Below are positions 17,824 to 25,650 of a stretch of DNA of 64,000 nt, in pieces. A model generated the notes under the pieces. The model did no database searches. It had not been told where the DNA came from and was given only the letters and a program-made list of their open reading frames with translations. Where the stretch lies: assembly GCF_000167355.1 (NCBI RefSeq), contig NZ_AAEW02000009.1, positions 105,837 to 169,836 of the forward strand, read 5' to 3'. Each line of letters begins with the position of its first letter. Position 1 is the stretch's first letter. The translations under genes were made by a program, and so were the position numbers. Source of the stretch: Desulfuromonas acetoxidans DSM 684 (GTDB lineage Bacteria > Desulfobacterota > Desulfuromonadia > Desulfuromonadales > Desulfuromonadaceae).

Positions 17824-18127
17824 TAAACACTTTTTGCATTCCTGCAAAAAATCCTATTTGTGCCGACATAATTGCAAAACAAAGTTTTATTATATTGTGA
17901 ATAACCATTCCGTTTCCCTGTCATTTGGGGAGTTTAAGCTGATGGCCTGTCGCAACGGATGGAGGCTTTCCTTGTTGCAACAATTGTTACGCCCTGTCCA
18001 TTGATTTGCAAATCTGCGAAGTTGTTGAGATAAACGGGAATATCTGCGTTTTGTGTATACGTGGTGTTTTTCGGTAACTCTTTGTATTTACGCGGTTTTG
18101 CATAAAGTGTGTCATGTGCCCTGCTAT
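17824..18127. other. Non-coding region upstream of the transporter
   Basis: No gene seen. An AT-rich stretch lies near 17870-17905. A perfect 12-bp palindrome (TTGTTGCAACAA, 17972-17983) sits about 150 nt upstream of the sigma-54 promoter match, at a usual distance for an enhancer-type activator site. Confidence 0.4.
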
Positions 18128-18143
18128 TGGTATACAGGTTGCT
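18128..18143 (+). promoter_or_regulatory. Sigma-54 promoter of the OFA transporter gene
   Basis: TGGTATACAGGTTGCT has GG at 18129-18130, 10 nt, then GC at 18141-18142, with the canonical TTGC -12 box. The predicted start near 18154 leaves about 45 nt before ATG 18199. Confidence 0.65.
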
Positions 18144-18198
18144 AATTCTTCTGTGCAACGGCGGAAACGCTACAGCGACCGATGACGGTGGAGTAGTT

Positions 18199-19851
18199 AT
18201 GAACAACAAAGATGTGTGTCCCTATTTTCGCAAAGATGACGAAGCCTGTGATGTCGGCTCGGAGCATATTTCCAGCCATGACGTCATGATGATCATCAAT
18301 TATTGCAATGGACGCTATCGGGAGTGTTCCAACTACCAGCTTCTCGCAGACGGTCTGGATCCCTGCCCGTCCAAGCCGTCGCTGATCACACCACCCGCCA
18401 TACCAAAGGAAGCGCCGAGAGCTCATCATAAGGCAATGCGAAGGGTTCCCCCCTTCAGCGTCAAGTGGCCGAGTACCGTTCAGCTTCGTGCGATGACAGC
18501 TCAATACAATGAGAGTTTTAATTACACACAGGAGAACACGACCATGACTGACCAGATCAAGAACAAAGGACTCACCGTGGTGCTTGCCGCGACCGGCATC
18601 AACCTCGCCCTGGGAATCCTTTATACGTGGAGTATTTTTAAAGGGGCCATCGCCGACTCCATTGCAGCGGGCGGACCCGGCGCTTTTACCTGGGATAAAG
18701 CTTCAATCAATGATCCCTATGCCGTTGCCTGTCTGGCGTTTGCCGTATCGATGATCATTGCCGGTAAATTGCAGCAGAAGTTCGGTCCCCGTCTCACCTG
18801 CATTCTCGGTGGTCTTCTTGTTGGTGCAGGCTTTGTGTGGATTTCCCAGACAACCAACTACTGGGCCTGGATCCTCGGTTTCGGCGTCATGGCCGGGATG
18901 GGCATTGGATTTGGCTACTCTGCGACAACGCCACCGGCCTTAAAGTGGTTTTCCCCGGCCAAAACCGGACTGATCGCGGGTACGGTTGTGTCCGGCTTCG
19001 GGCTGGCGTCTATCTATATCGCGCCGCTGGCCAAACATCTGCTGGCCACCCAGGGGTTGCAGCAATCTATGCTGATCTTTGGCATCGCCTTTGCGATTGT
19101 TGTCAGTCTGCTTGGCTTGTTGATCAGCAATCCGCCGGAAGGTTTTGTTCCCCAAGGTGCCGAGGTTGCAGCGAGTGCGGCTAAAAGCAGCAGTGTGGAT
19201 ATGACGGCGTCACAAATGCTCAAAACTCCCAAGTTTTATATCCTGTGGACCTGCTTCTTTATCGGCGCGGGTGCTGGGTTGATGGTGATCGGCAGTGCCA
19301 AAGGTCTGGCCAAGGCGTCCATGGGCGAAATGGCCTTTCTTGTCGTTGCCATTATGTCGGTGGGCAATGCCGCCGGTCGTTTAATTGCCGGGGTGGTTTC
19401 CGACAAGGTTGGACGCGCCAACACCCTGACCTTTATGTTGATGTTCCAGGCGGCATTGATGTTTGCTGCCGTGCCGGTTCTGGGCGGCAGTGACAGCAGC
19501 CCGATTCTGGTTGTACTGCTGGTCAGTTTTATGGTGTTTAACTATGGCACCAACCTGTCGTTATTCCCGTCATTTGCCAAAGATCTATGGGGCGCGAAAA
19601 ATCTCGGCATGAACTACGGTTTGCTGTTCAGTGCTTGGGGCGTCGGCGCCTTTGTCCTGGTGCGGTTGTCTCAGATGATGGTGGTGAAAACCGGCAGTTT
19701 TGATCTGTCATTTGAAGCGGCAGGAATCATGCTGTTGGTGGGTGCCGGTTTATCGCTGACCTTACGTGCCAAGCAGGCCGTGGCAGAGGCGCCCCAGACC
19801 GAAGCTGTGCTTGACGAAGAGTACGACGAAGAAGATCTGCTGGTCGATTAA
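18199..19851 (+). CDS. OFA-family MFS transporter with Cys-rich N-terminal extension
   Basis: From ATG 18199 (GGAG 6 nt upstream) the frame runs 550 residues with no stop. Residues 1-115 are a hydrophilic segment starting with a small Cys motif (C7, C17, C36, C43) plus a Pro-rich linker. Residue 116 (ATG 18544, preceded by CAGGAG) begins a normal 12-helix MFS protein. The MFS part matches the oxalate/formate antiporter family: NLALGILYTWSIFKG, the loop KLQQKFGPR, GIGFGYSATTPPALKWF and VSDKVGRANT. The OFA family moves small carboxylates such as oxalate, formate or lactate, and the substrate is unknown here. Either the protein is a fusion or two products start in one frame. The predicted sigma-54 start precedes both ATGs. 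Confidence 0.85.
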   Translation: MNNKDVCPYFRKDDEACDVGSEHISSHDVMMIINYCNGRYRECSNYQLLADGLDPCPSKPSLITPPAIPKEAPRAHHKAMRRVPPFSVKWPSTVQLRAMTAQYNESFNYTQENTTMTDQIKNKGLTVVLAATGINLALGILYTWSIFKGAIADSIAAGGPGAFTWDKASINDPYAVACLAFAVSMIIAGKLQQKFGPRLTCILGGLLVGAGFVWISQTTNYWAWILGFGVMAGMGIGFGYSATTPPALKWFSPAKTGLIAGTVVSGFGLASIYIAPLAKHLLATQGLQQSMLIFGIAFAIVVSLLGLLISNPPEGFVPQGAEVAASAAKSSSVDMTASQMLKTPKFYILWTCFFIGAGAGLMVIGSAKGLAKASMGEMAFLVVAIMSVGNAAGRLIAGVVSDKVGRANTLTFMLMFQAALMFAAVPVLGGSDSSPILVVLLVSFMVFNYGTNLSLFPSFAKDLWGAKNLGMNYGLLFSAWGVGAFVLVRLSQMMVVKTGSFDLSFEAAGIMLLVGAGLSLTLRAKQAVAEAPQTEAVLDEEYDEEDLLVD

Positions 19852-20084
19852 TCGATCACGCAGTACACGGATAAAGCAGGGGCTGTACGGCATGACACGA
19901 CGACGAATTTGCCGCCCGGCCCCTGTTCAGTGTGTTTAGCCAATTTGTTCCATCGCCTGAGACACTCTGTGGCAGAACGTAACTCAGGGCAAGGCATGGG
20001 CTGGCACGAAACCATCGAATACCCTTGGTAGAAATATACTGTAAACACATTGAAATATTAGCGTTCAGAGATTTTATGACAAAG
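19852..20084. other. Non-coding spacer
   Basis: No gene seen between the transporter stop and the sigma-54 promoter of the next gene. CAGGGGC and GCCCCTG near 19879 and 19920 could pair weakly as a transporter terminator, with no clear T-tract. Confidence 0.3.
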
Positions 20085-20100
20085 TGGCACTGTCGTTGCT
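20085..20100 (+). promoter_or_regulatory. Sigma-54 promoter of the Usp-like gene
   Basis: TGGCACTGTCGTTGCT is nearly identical to the -24/-12 consensus: GG at 20086-20087, 10 nt, GC at 20098-20099. The predicted start near 20111 gives a leader of about 130 nt with some hairpin potential (CACTACAG/TTGCAGTG). Confidence 0.75.
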
Positions 20101-20241
20101 ATTACAAGTCACTACAGATTGTCTGTTGCAGTGTCGGAATTTTCGGAAGTAACTGATACCGTTTCAATGGCGGAGCGGTGACGTTGCGCAGCAGATACGA
20201 CGTTATCACGGCGCACAGTGTGCCATGCAGAGGAGGGAACC

Positions 20242-20640
20242 ATGGATTGTCAAACAATTGTTGTAAATTACACCCACCCGGATCGAGATGCCGAGGCGCT
20301 GAGCACCGCTCTGGAGCTGGCCTATCGTCATGAAAGTGAGCTCCTGCTGCTGCACAGTAACGGTGCATGCTGCAAAGAGGCGTGTCAACGCAACTACCTG
20401 TTCAGCGAAGAGGAATTGGTGCAGCAGGTTAATAAGGCCAACGGCTATGGTGTGCCGGTGGTCGTGAAGATTGTTGATGAGCAAAGTCCTCTCGAAGAGG
20501 CGATTCGCCATCTGGACAACCATGATCTTCTGGTTGTTGGCGACAGCCATGCCGATTGCTTCAGCAACAGGGTAAACAACGTATCGGCCAGCAGGGTGTG
20601 CTTCCCGTCGCAAGTGGAACCACTGGCACAAGCCGTCTGA
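20242..20640 (+). CDS. Universal-stress-protein-fold protein
   Basis: 132 residues. It starts with the beta strand QTIVVNYTHPDRDAEALSTALELA and has the second strand ELLLLHSN, a middle VPVVVKIVDEQSPLEEAI and a strand HDLLVVGDSH, which is the UspA alpha/beta order. The usual ATP-binding GxxG-S/T loop is replaced by GDSHADCFSN, so nucleotide binding is doubtful. It has a CCKEAC cluster (three Cys) near residue 50. AGGAGGGAACC precedes ATG. The gene stands alone between a strong sigma-54 promoter match and a strong terminator. Its closeness to the OFA transporter suggests joint control. Confidence 0.65.
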   Translation: MDCQTIVVNYTHPDRDAEALSTALELAYRHESELLLLHSNGACCKEACQRNYLFSEEELVQQVNKANGYGVPVVVKIVDEQSPLEEAIRHLDNHDLLVVGDSHADCFSNRVNNVSASRVCFPSQVEPLAQAV

Positions 20641-20659
20641 TTTCGGCTTGATAAAAAAA

Positions 20660-20743
20660 CAACAATCCCGCCTTTTTGATCCTCCCGGTTGGAAGTGAGG
20701 GGATTGTTGCGAGGCCACCCTTTACGGGGTGGCCTGTTTTTTT
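20660..20743 (+). terminator. Two consecutive hairpins, the second a strong terminator
   Basis: The first is a long-range stem, CAACAATCCC with GGGATTGTTG, with about 30 nt enclosed. Immediately after comes AGGCCACCC (20712-20720) with GGGTGGCCT (20727-20735) and seven T residues, a textbook intrinsic terminator for the Usp-like gene. Confidence 0.8.
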
Positions 20744-20759
20744 GGGGAGTCGAGTGCTT

Positions 20760-22433
20760 TCAGGAGGACTCAGGCAAAGGCGGTGCCATGATGACCTGAT
20801 TGCGTCCGGCTTTTTTAGCGGCAAACATGGCATGATCAGCCTGACGCACCAACGTTTCTGTGGTATGTCCCTTACAGACCCGGGCAATACCGATTGAGCC
20901 GGAAATTTGGGCCTGATGACCGTTGAGATCAAACGGGCGGTTGAGCTGATTAAGGACTTTTTCAGCCACGCTGAGGATTGCCTGATTGTCGCTGGTATGG
21001 CAAAGAAGCACCGTGAATTCATCGCCACCGATGCGGGCGACCTGATCGGTCTGTCGCACACTGTCTTTCAGGCGTTTAGCCACCTGTTGCAACAGCAGGT
21101 CGCCATAGTCATGTCCCAAAGAATCATTGACCTCTTTAAAACAATCCAGATCAACAAACATCAGTGCTGCGCCGATGTCCTGACGTTGGGCATGGAGAAC
21201 CACATCGCCGAGATACTGATAAAACAGCACCCGGTTGGGCAGGTCCGTCAGGGAGTCATGATGAGCTTGGTGCCAGATCTTATCTTCAAGAGCTTTTTGT
21301 CGGGTGATATCTTCTTTGATGGCAACAAAATGGCTGATCTGATGCTGGTGGTCCAGCACTGGGGCAATGGCCGCTTTTTCCCAATAGGATTCACCGTTCT
21401 TGCGTTGGTTGTAGAAGAGGCCGCGCCAGATCTTGCCATCGAGGATGGTTTGCCACATCTGGCGCGTTTCCGCCGGTGGCCGGGGCCGGGCGCGTAGCAC
21501 GCGCGGATTTTCGCCGAGCACCTCTTCGGCGGTGTAGCCGGTGATGCGGGTGAAGCTCTGGTTAACATATTCGACACGGCCATCGCGGTTGGTAATGACA
21601 ATAGAGGCTGGGCTGTGTTCCACCGCAGTCGTGATTTTACGCAGATGATCTTCAATCTGAACGCGCTCGTTGATATCGTGGATGATTGAGTAGAGCAGGG
21701 TCCGGTCAGAGAGGATGATTGGACCGCTGAACACTTCAATGGTGCGGATTTCACCATCGGCCAGTTGATGTCTGACCCGGTAACAGGGGGTTGCGCCGGT
21801 GTACGCCTGGTTGATCTTATCCTGAATGGCCTGGTCGGTATCGACATTGAGGTCGAACAGGGAGCGCTGGGTCAACTGGTCGTGGCTATAACCATAAAAA
21901 AGGCAGGCGGCCTGATTGGCATCGACAATGCTGCCGTCATCGGGATCGATGAGCATCATCATCGAGTGACTGTTGTAGAATAGCGGGTAATCGGCTGCTT
22001 CGAGCAGTGGCGATGGATTGGCCTGCCGTTGCCGGGCGGGAACCTGGCTCCATAAACGGCACATCGACAGCTCAAGGATATCAAAATAGCCGCGCATGAC
22101 GGCGCGAAGGTCCACTGAGGAACACAGCGACAGGTAGCTGTCGCGCAAGAATTTGAGAATCCGTAACAGGTGAACATGCTCAAGCCCTTGATTGTGGCAC
22201 CAGTGAATGAATTCTGGTTCAAACCCTTCGCACACGGGATGCTCGTCCGGATCAAAATCGTGATCAACCTGATGCACAAGTCGTGTCACGGCCGGGAACA
22301 GGGTGTTCTCCCGCGCACCGCTGATCAGATCCTGAGCATAGTCGACACATTGCTTGATCAGTTCAGGATTGTGATTGCGGACCAGGCGGTGAATCTGCTG
22401 GCGGTTATCTTGGGTTGGCTTTTCGTTCAACAC
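20760..22433 (-). CDS. PAS-PAS-GGDEF diguanylate cyclase
   Basis: 557 residues, soluble. An N-terminal helical sensor-like region (about 1-135, containing FIHWCHNQGLEHVHLLRIL) is followed by two PAS domains (about 150-260 and 270-390; the second has VEYVNQSFTRITGYTAEEVLG) and a GGDEF domain (about 395-555) with the active site ARIGGDEFTVLL. An RQTD sequence five residues before it is an inhibitory I-site, so product feedback is expected. It starts with GTG at 22433 preceded by AGGAG. It should make c-di-GMP, which may feed the adhesin system in the same window. Confidence 0.92.
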   Translation of the reverse strand: MLNEKPTQDNRQQIHRLVRNHNPELIKQCVDYAQDLISGARENTLFPAVTRLVHQVDHDFDPDEHPVCEGFEPEFIHWCHNQGLEHVHLLRILKFLRDSYLSLCSSVDLRAVMRGYFDILELSMCRLWSQVPARQRQANPSPLLEAADYPLFYNSHSMMMLIDPDDGSIVDANQAACLFYGYSHDQLTQRSLFDLNVDTDQAIQDKINQAYTGATPCYRVRHQLADGEIRTIEVFSGPIILSDRTLLYSIIHDINERVQIEDHLRKITTAVEHSPASIVITNRDGRVEYVNQSFTRITGYTAEEVLGENPRVLRARPRPPAETRQMWQTILDGKIWRGLFYNQRKNGESYWEKAAIAPVLDHQHQISHFVAIKEDITRQKALEDKIWHQAHHDSLTDLPNRVLFYQYLGDVVLHAQRQDIGAALMFVDLDCFKEVNDSLGHDYGDLLLQQVAKRLKDSVRQTDQVARIGGDEFTVLLCHTSDNQAILSVAEKVLNQLNRPFDLNGHQAQISGSIGIARVCKGHTTETLVRQADHAMFAAKKAGRNQVIMAPPLPESS

Positions 22434-22570
22434 GCTCTCCTGCTCAAAGTCTCACTTTTCAGCATAATCTAAAACCGGTTAAACACAATGAAGATCAAGG
22501 AGAATTTATCGTTCCAAGGTGTCTACTCTTTAGCACTTCAGTTTTACAGTTCAGCTCCGAATTGAGAACT

Positions 22571-22712
22571 GCTGAAGATCAAGGTCAAAGTCAAAGTCGC
22601 CGGGTTTCGTCCCGACAGCCGACATACTTTTGACTGGCCGCTCAAAAGGATGCAAAAACCAGCTTGAACACCTCCTGAACCTGGATCAACCGACACAGAG
22701 TCTGTTATTTAG
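22571..22712. repeat. Dispersed repeat, module A copy 1 (internally deleted)
   Basis: Begins with a short run of RRTCAA-type hexamers (gatcaa ggtcaa agtcaa) and then the stems GCCGGG/CCCGAC-like and CATACTTTTGA with TCAAAAGGATG. It ends at tctgtt and jumps to the end of the full-length unit. It opens an A-B-A-B-A array that fills the gap between the GGDEF gene and the M24 peptidase gene. Confidence 0.75.
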
Positions 22713-22721
22713 CAACTAAGC

Positions 22722-22960
22722 TCTCCCGTTCAGCAGCACCGAACGCAATGAACGTCAGCGAGTTTTGCCGACATCGCGATGTAAGAGAATGGAGAGAGGG
22801 AACCCGCAGAGTGCAATGACGGGAGTCGATTTTGCCTCCCTTTTGTCGACGCAAAAGGGAGCCGACGGGCGGGGGCGGAAGCCCGCGTCACGTGGGTACC
22901 ACCATTGCGAACGGATGAAGTTTGCCAGCGCGATTTGTTCCAGATGACGAACCACTGAAG
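22722..22960. repeat. Dispersed repeat, module B copy 1
   Basis: Runs from ctctcccgttcagcagcacc to gaaccactgaag. Internal stem CTCCCTTTTG with CAAAAGGGAG around the centre TCGAC. A related copy lies at 23262-23530. Confidence 0.75.
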
Positions 22961-23261
22961 GTCAAAGACAAAGTCGCCGGGTTTCGTCCCGGCAGCCGAC
23001 ATACTTTTGACTGGCCGCTCAAAAGTATGCAAAAACCAGCTTGAACATCTCCTGAACCTCAGATTAACCGACAATGCGTCTGTTTCCGTAATGCTTCACA
23101 GATTCGGCTCGCCGCCCTTTAGGTCGACGAATCTTGCGACTCATCTCCTTTGGCGTAAAACCGTGATAACAATCTTAAGTCGCGTTCTATCTCTGGTGTG
23201 GCACCAATCAAACGGGCGGGACGGTGCCCGCCCTGCAGTCGTGTGTTATTAAGCAGCCCAG
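22961..23261. repeat. Dispersed repeat, module A copy 2 (full length)
   Basis: Contains the stems GCCGGG/CCCGGC and CATACTTTTGA/TCAAAAGTATG, then ttcggctcgccgccctttag and the stem GGCGGG/CCCGCC near 23225. No convincing coding frame. Confidence 0.8.
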
Positions 23262-23530
23262 CCCTCCCGTTCAGCAGCACCGAACGCAATGAACGTCAGC
23301 GCAATGGTTGTCGGCAACCTGTTTGAGCGTCAGCGAGTTTTGCCGACATTGCGATGTAAGAGAATGGAGAGAGGGAACCCGTAAGGGTGCAATGACGGGA
23401 GTCGATTTTGCGGTACTTTTGTCGACGCAAAAGTGCCCCGACGTGCGGGCGCGGAAGCCCGCGTCATGTGCGTACCACCATCGCGAACGGATGATGTTCG
23501 CCAGAGCGATCAGTTTCGAATTGTGAACCA
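23262..23530. repeat. Dispersed repeat, module B copy 2
   Basis: Same ends as copy 1 but with about 35 extra bases after the first caatgaacgtcagcg (a partial internal duplication of gcgtcagcg). The stem arms have changed together in part: the core here is GTACTTTTGTCGACGCAAAAGTGC, split by a TCGA centre, instead of the CTCCC/GGGAG arms of copy 1. Confidence 0.75.
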
Positions 23531-23830
23531 CTGAAGATCAAGATCAAAATCAGGGTCGCCGGGTTTCGTCCCGGCAGCCGACATACTTTTGACTGGCCGC
23601 TCAAAAGTATGCAAAAGCCAGCTTGAACACCTCCTGAACCTGGATCAACCGACAATGTATCTGTTTCCGTAATGCTTCACAGGTTCGGCTCGCCGCCCTT
23701 TAGGTCGACGAATCGTGCAACTCATTATCTCTGGCGTAAAACGGTGATAACGGCTTGATGCAGCGCCCTATTTCTTCCGTGGCACTTGTTAAACGGGTGG
23801 GCAGTGCCCACCCTTCTAAGGTGTGTTGTT
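23531..23830. repeat. Dispersed repeat, module A copy 3
   Basis: Full-length module A, starting with gatcaa gatcaa aatcag and ending in GGGTGGGCAGTGCCCACCC, a stem related to the equivalent stems in copies 2 and 4. Confidence 0.8.
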
Positions 23831-23888
23831 TTGCGCCTCACTTGCAAAGACAGAGCACCAGAGTTTAATCCGGCCTCAACGGGCAGAG

Positions 23889-25091
23889 TTATTCGCAACA
23901 GGCAACTTCCATCAGTCCGGGATGATCCCCGGTGATACATTCGCCACCGGACGGCGTAACAATAAAGGTATTTTCAATGCCGACCATACCGACATGTTCA
24001 ATGCCCCGTTTAGGTTCGATGGCCATGACCATTCCCTCTTCCAATGGCTCATCAAAGCCCTTGGCAATGACAGGATATTCATCGATGTACAGACCAATAC
24101 CGTGAGCGAGAAACCGCGCTTGGCGGTCACCGAAGCCCATGAAATTGTGAAGGAAATCGGCGTCAAGAGTGGCGATAACTTCTGTATAAATCTGTGAAGG
24201 AATTGCTCCGGGCACCATGCGACGGGCGACTTCATTCTGAACCTCCACACAGCGGTCATGACTGCTGCGCATTTCATCCGTGGCACTGGTGCCGAACAGG
24301 TAGGTCATGGTTTTATCGGTATGGTAGCCGTTGACGCCGCAGCCGATATCCACAAACACCAGGTCGCCCCGTTTAAGGCGACGATCACGGCTGCCGAGGA
24401 GGGGAACTGCTGGATTCATTCCATAGTTACCGCCAGGGCCGTCGAAAGATGTCGGGTAGATGGAGCTTTCGCCGAAGCCGATCTGCCCCAAGAGGATCTC
24501 CGTTTCAAACATGCTGAATCGAGCGATGCCATGGTGGCCTTCATCGATCATCACCGGATAGAGTTGGCTGGCAAACTCGGCTTCAGAGATGCCGAGCTTG
24601 AGCAGTTCAGGAACACGCTGCTCAAGGATGCGTTGGTGAATGTGGCCGGCTTCACGCATCAGGTCGAGTTCAAAAGGACTTTTCACCGCGCGGACCCGGG
24701 CGATCATGCCGTCGATGGGGTGGACCTGCTCGACAGGGAAATGTTTCTTAAAGCGTTCAAAACCGGCCAGCGGCAGCAGCTCCATCTCCACATGCACTGT
24801 TTTCGGCATGGTGGGGAATGTTGATGCCGCATCGCGGAAGCTACTCATGGGGCGGATGTCGGTAAACTCGGACTCTTCCGTGGCACGCTGAAAACTGCGT
24901 CGCACCCAGTAGGTGGCGTCACCATCACGGGGAATCAACAGCACACCGTCCTGCATGGTGCCGGTAAAGTAATAGTGGTTGATTTTACCGAAAATAGCGG
25001 CCAGCTCCCAGTCGGACTGGTGCTGGTCCATCAGGTGGCGAAATCGTTGAAGACGGTTGGACAGTTCACTGGCGGGAACGCGATCAGACAT
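23889..25091 (-). CDS. M24-family metallopeptidase (Xaa-Pro aminopeptidase-like)
   Basis: 400 residues. An N-terminal creatinase-like domain (about 1-150) precedes the pita-bread catalytic domain. Metal ligands are visible: the first Asp in DLVFVDIGCGVNGYHTDKT, the second in the same segment (HTD), His in FLAHGIGLYIDE, Glu in MAIEPKRG and Glu in GIENTFIV. This is the five-ligand set of active dinuclear M24 enzymes. It may cleave Xaa-Pro peptides, but creatinase-type C-N hydrolases share the fold. ATG 25091 has GGAG upstream; an in-frame codon at 25112 is less likely. It lies 101 nt after a MoaD/ThiS-like gene on the same strand. Confidence 0.88.
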   Translation of the reverse strand: MSDRVPASELSNRLQRFRHLMDQHQSDWELAAIFGKINHYYFTGTMQDGVLLIPRDGDATYWVRRSFQRATEESEFTDIRPMSSFRDAASTFPTMPKTVHVEMELLPLAGFERFKKHFPVEQVHPIDGMIARVRAVKSPFELDLMREAGHIHQRILEQRVPELLKLGISEAEFASQLYPVMIDEGHHGIARFSMFETEILLGQIGFGESSIYPTSFDGPGGNYGMNPAVPLLGSRDRRLKRGDLVFVDIGCGVNGYHTDKTMTYLFGTSATDEMRSSHDRCVEVQNEVARRMVPGAIPSQIYTEVIATLDADFLHNFMGFGDRQARFLAHGIGLYIDEYPVIAKGFDEPLEEGMVMAIEPKRGIEHVGMVGIENTFIVTPSGGECITGDHPGLMEVACCE

Positions 25092-25192
25092 CACAACACT
25101 CCATGGTATCAAGAGACGTTTGCAGACAAACAGATTGAAACAGCAAAAAGAACGTATGGAGTATACAGGGGCGACGAGTGTGGGGCAATGCC

Positions 25193-25507
25193 TCAGTCGG
25201 AGGAGTTGAGATGCCCCTTGCCAGCGGCATGGATACCGAGCATGAAACGATGAGGTCCCGGTACTCCGGTGGGAATAAACGCCACTTTGTCACCGGGATG
25301 AAGTCGGTGGTCGAGACCGTAGGCGAGATGGTTGCAGAAGACGCCCTCAATGCGGTTAAGCGGCAAATCAAGTTCTTTGGCAAGATCCATGGCTGTCATC
25401 CCCTCTTCCGGCAGCCAGACCTCGGCGACGGGAGGCAGGCCGCGCTCACGACGTAAGGTGTGCAGGTTGCCGAACAGACGAACAGTGGTGTTGGATTTTT
25501 TGGTCAT
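25193..25507 (-). CDS. MoaD/ThiS-like (Mut7-C ubiquitin-type) beta-grasp protein
   Basis: 104 residues with a ubiquitin-like fold: TVRLFGNLHTLRR, the helix MTAMDLAKELDLP, IEGVFCNHLAYGLDHRLHPGDKVAFIPTGVPG. The sequence most resembles the ubiquitin-like domain found at the N-terminus of Mut7-C proteins. The C-terminal diglycine needed for thiocarboxylate formation is absent; the protein continues about 20 residues past the expected end (MLGIHAAGKGHLNSSD). A sulfur-carrier role is therefore unlikely. It probably shares a transcript with the M24 peptidase. Confidence 0.65.
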   Translation of the reverse strand: MTKKSNTTVRLFGNLHTLRRERGLPPVAEVWLPEEGMTAMDLAKELDLPLNRIEGVFCNHLAYGLDHRLHPGDKVAFIPTGVPGPHRFMLGIHAAGKGHLNSSD

Positions 25508-25650
25508 GTGTTCTCCATCTTGAAGCGTTTACGGTCAGAGTAGTACGTATACGCTGGAGACAAAAGAGAAACTTGTGCAAGGATGGTCACCTCAGAGAGG
25601 AATATGGTACAACCCCATAACATTGCAGCCCGTGAGCTAAGGATTAAGGA

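Noticed and set aside
22730..23655. Several short frames inside the repeat modules (containing residues like HTFERPVKSMSAAG)
   Set aside because: They occur in each repeat copy, start and stop at different places, and contain stem arms. They are best explained as repeat DNA, not genes.
25575..25600. Sigma-54-like sequence upstream of the MoaD-like gene on the minus strand (AGGTGACCATCCTTGCA)
   Set aside because: Spacing is 11 nt between GG and GC, one too many.
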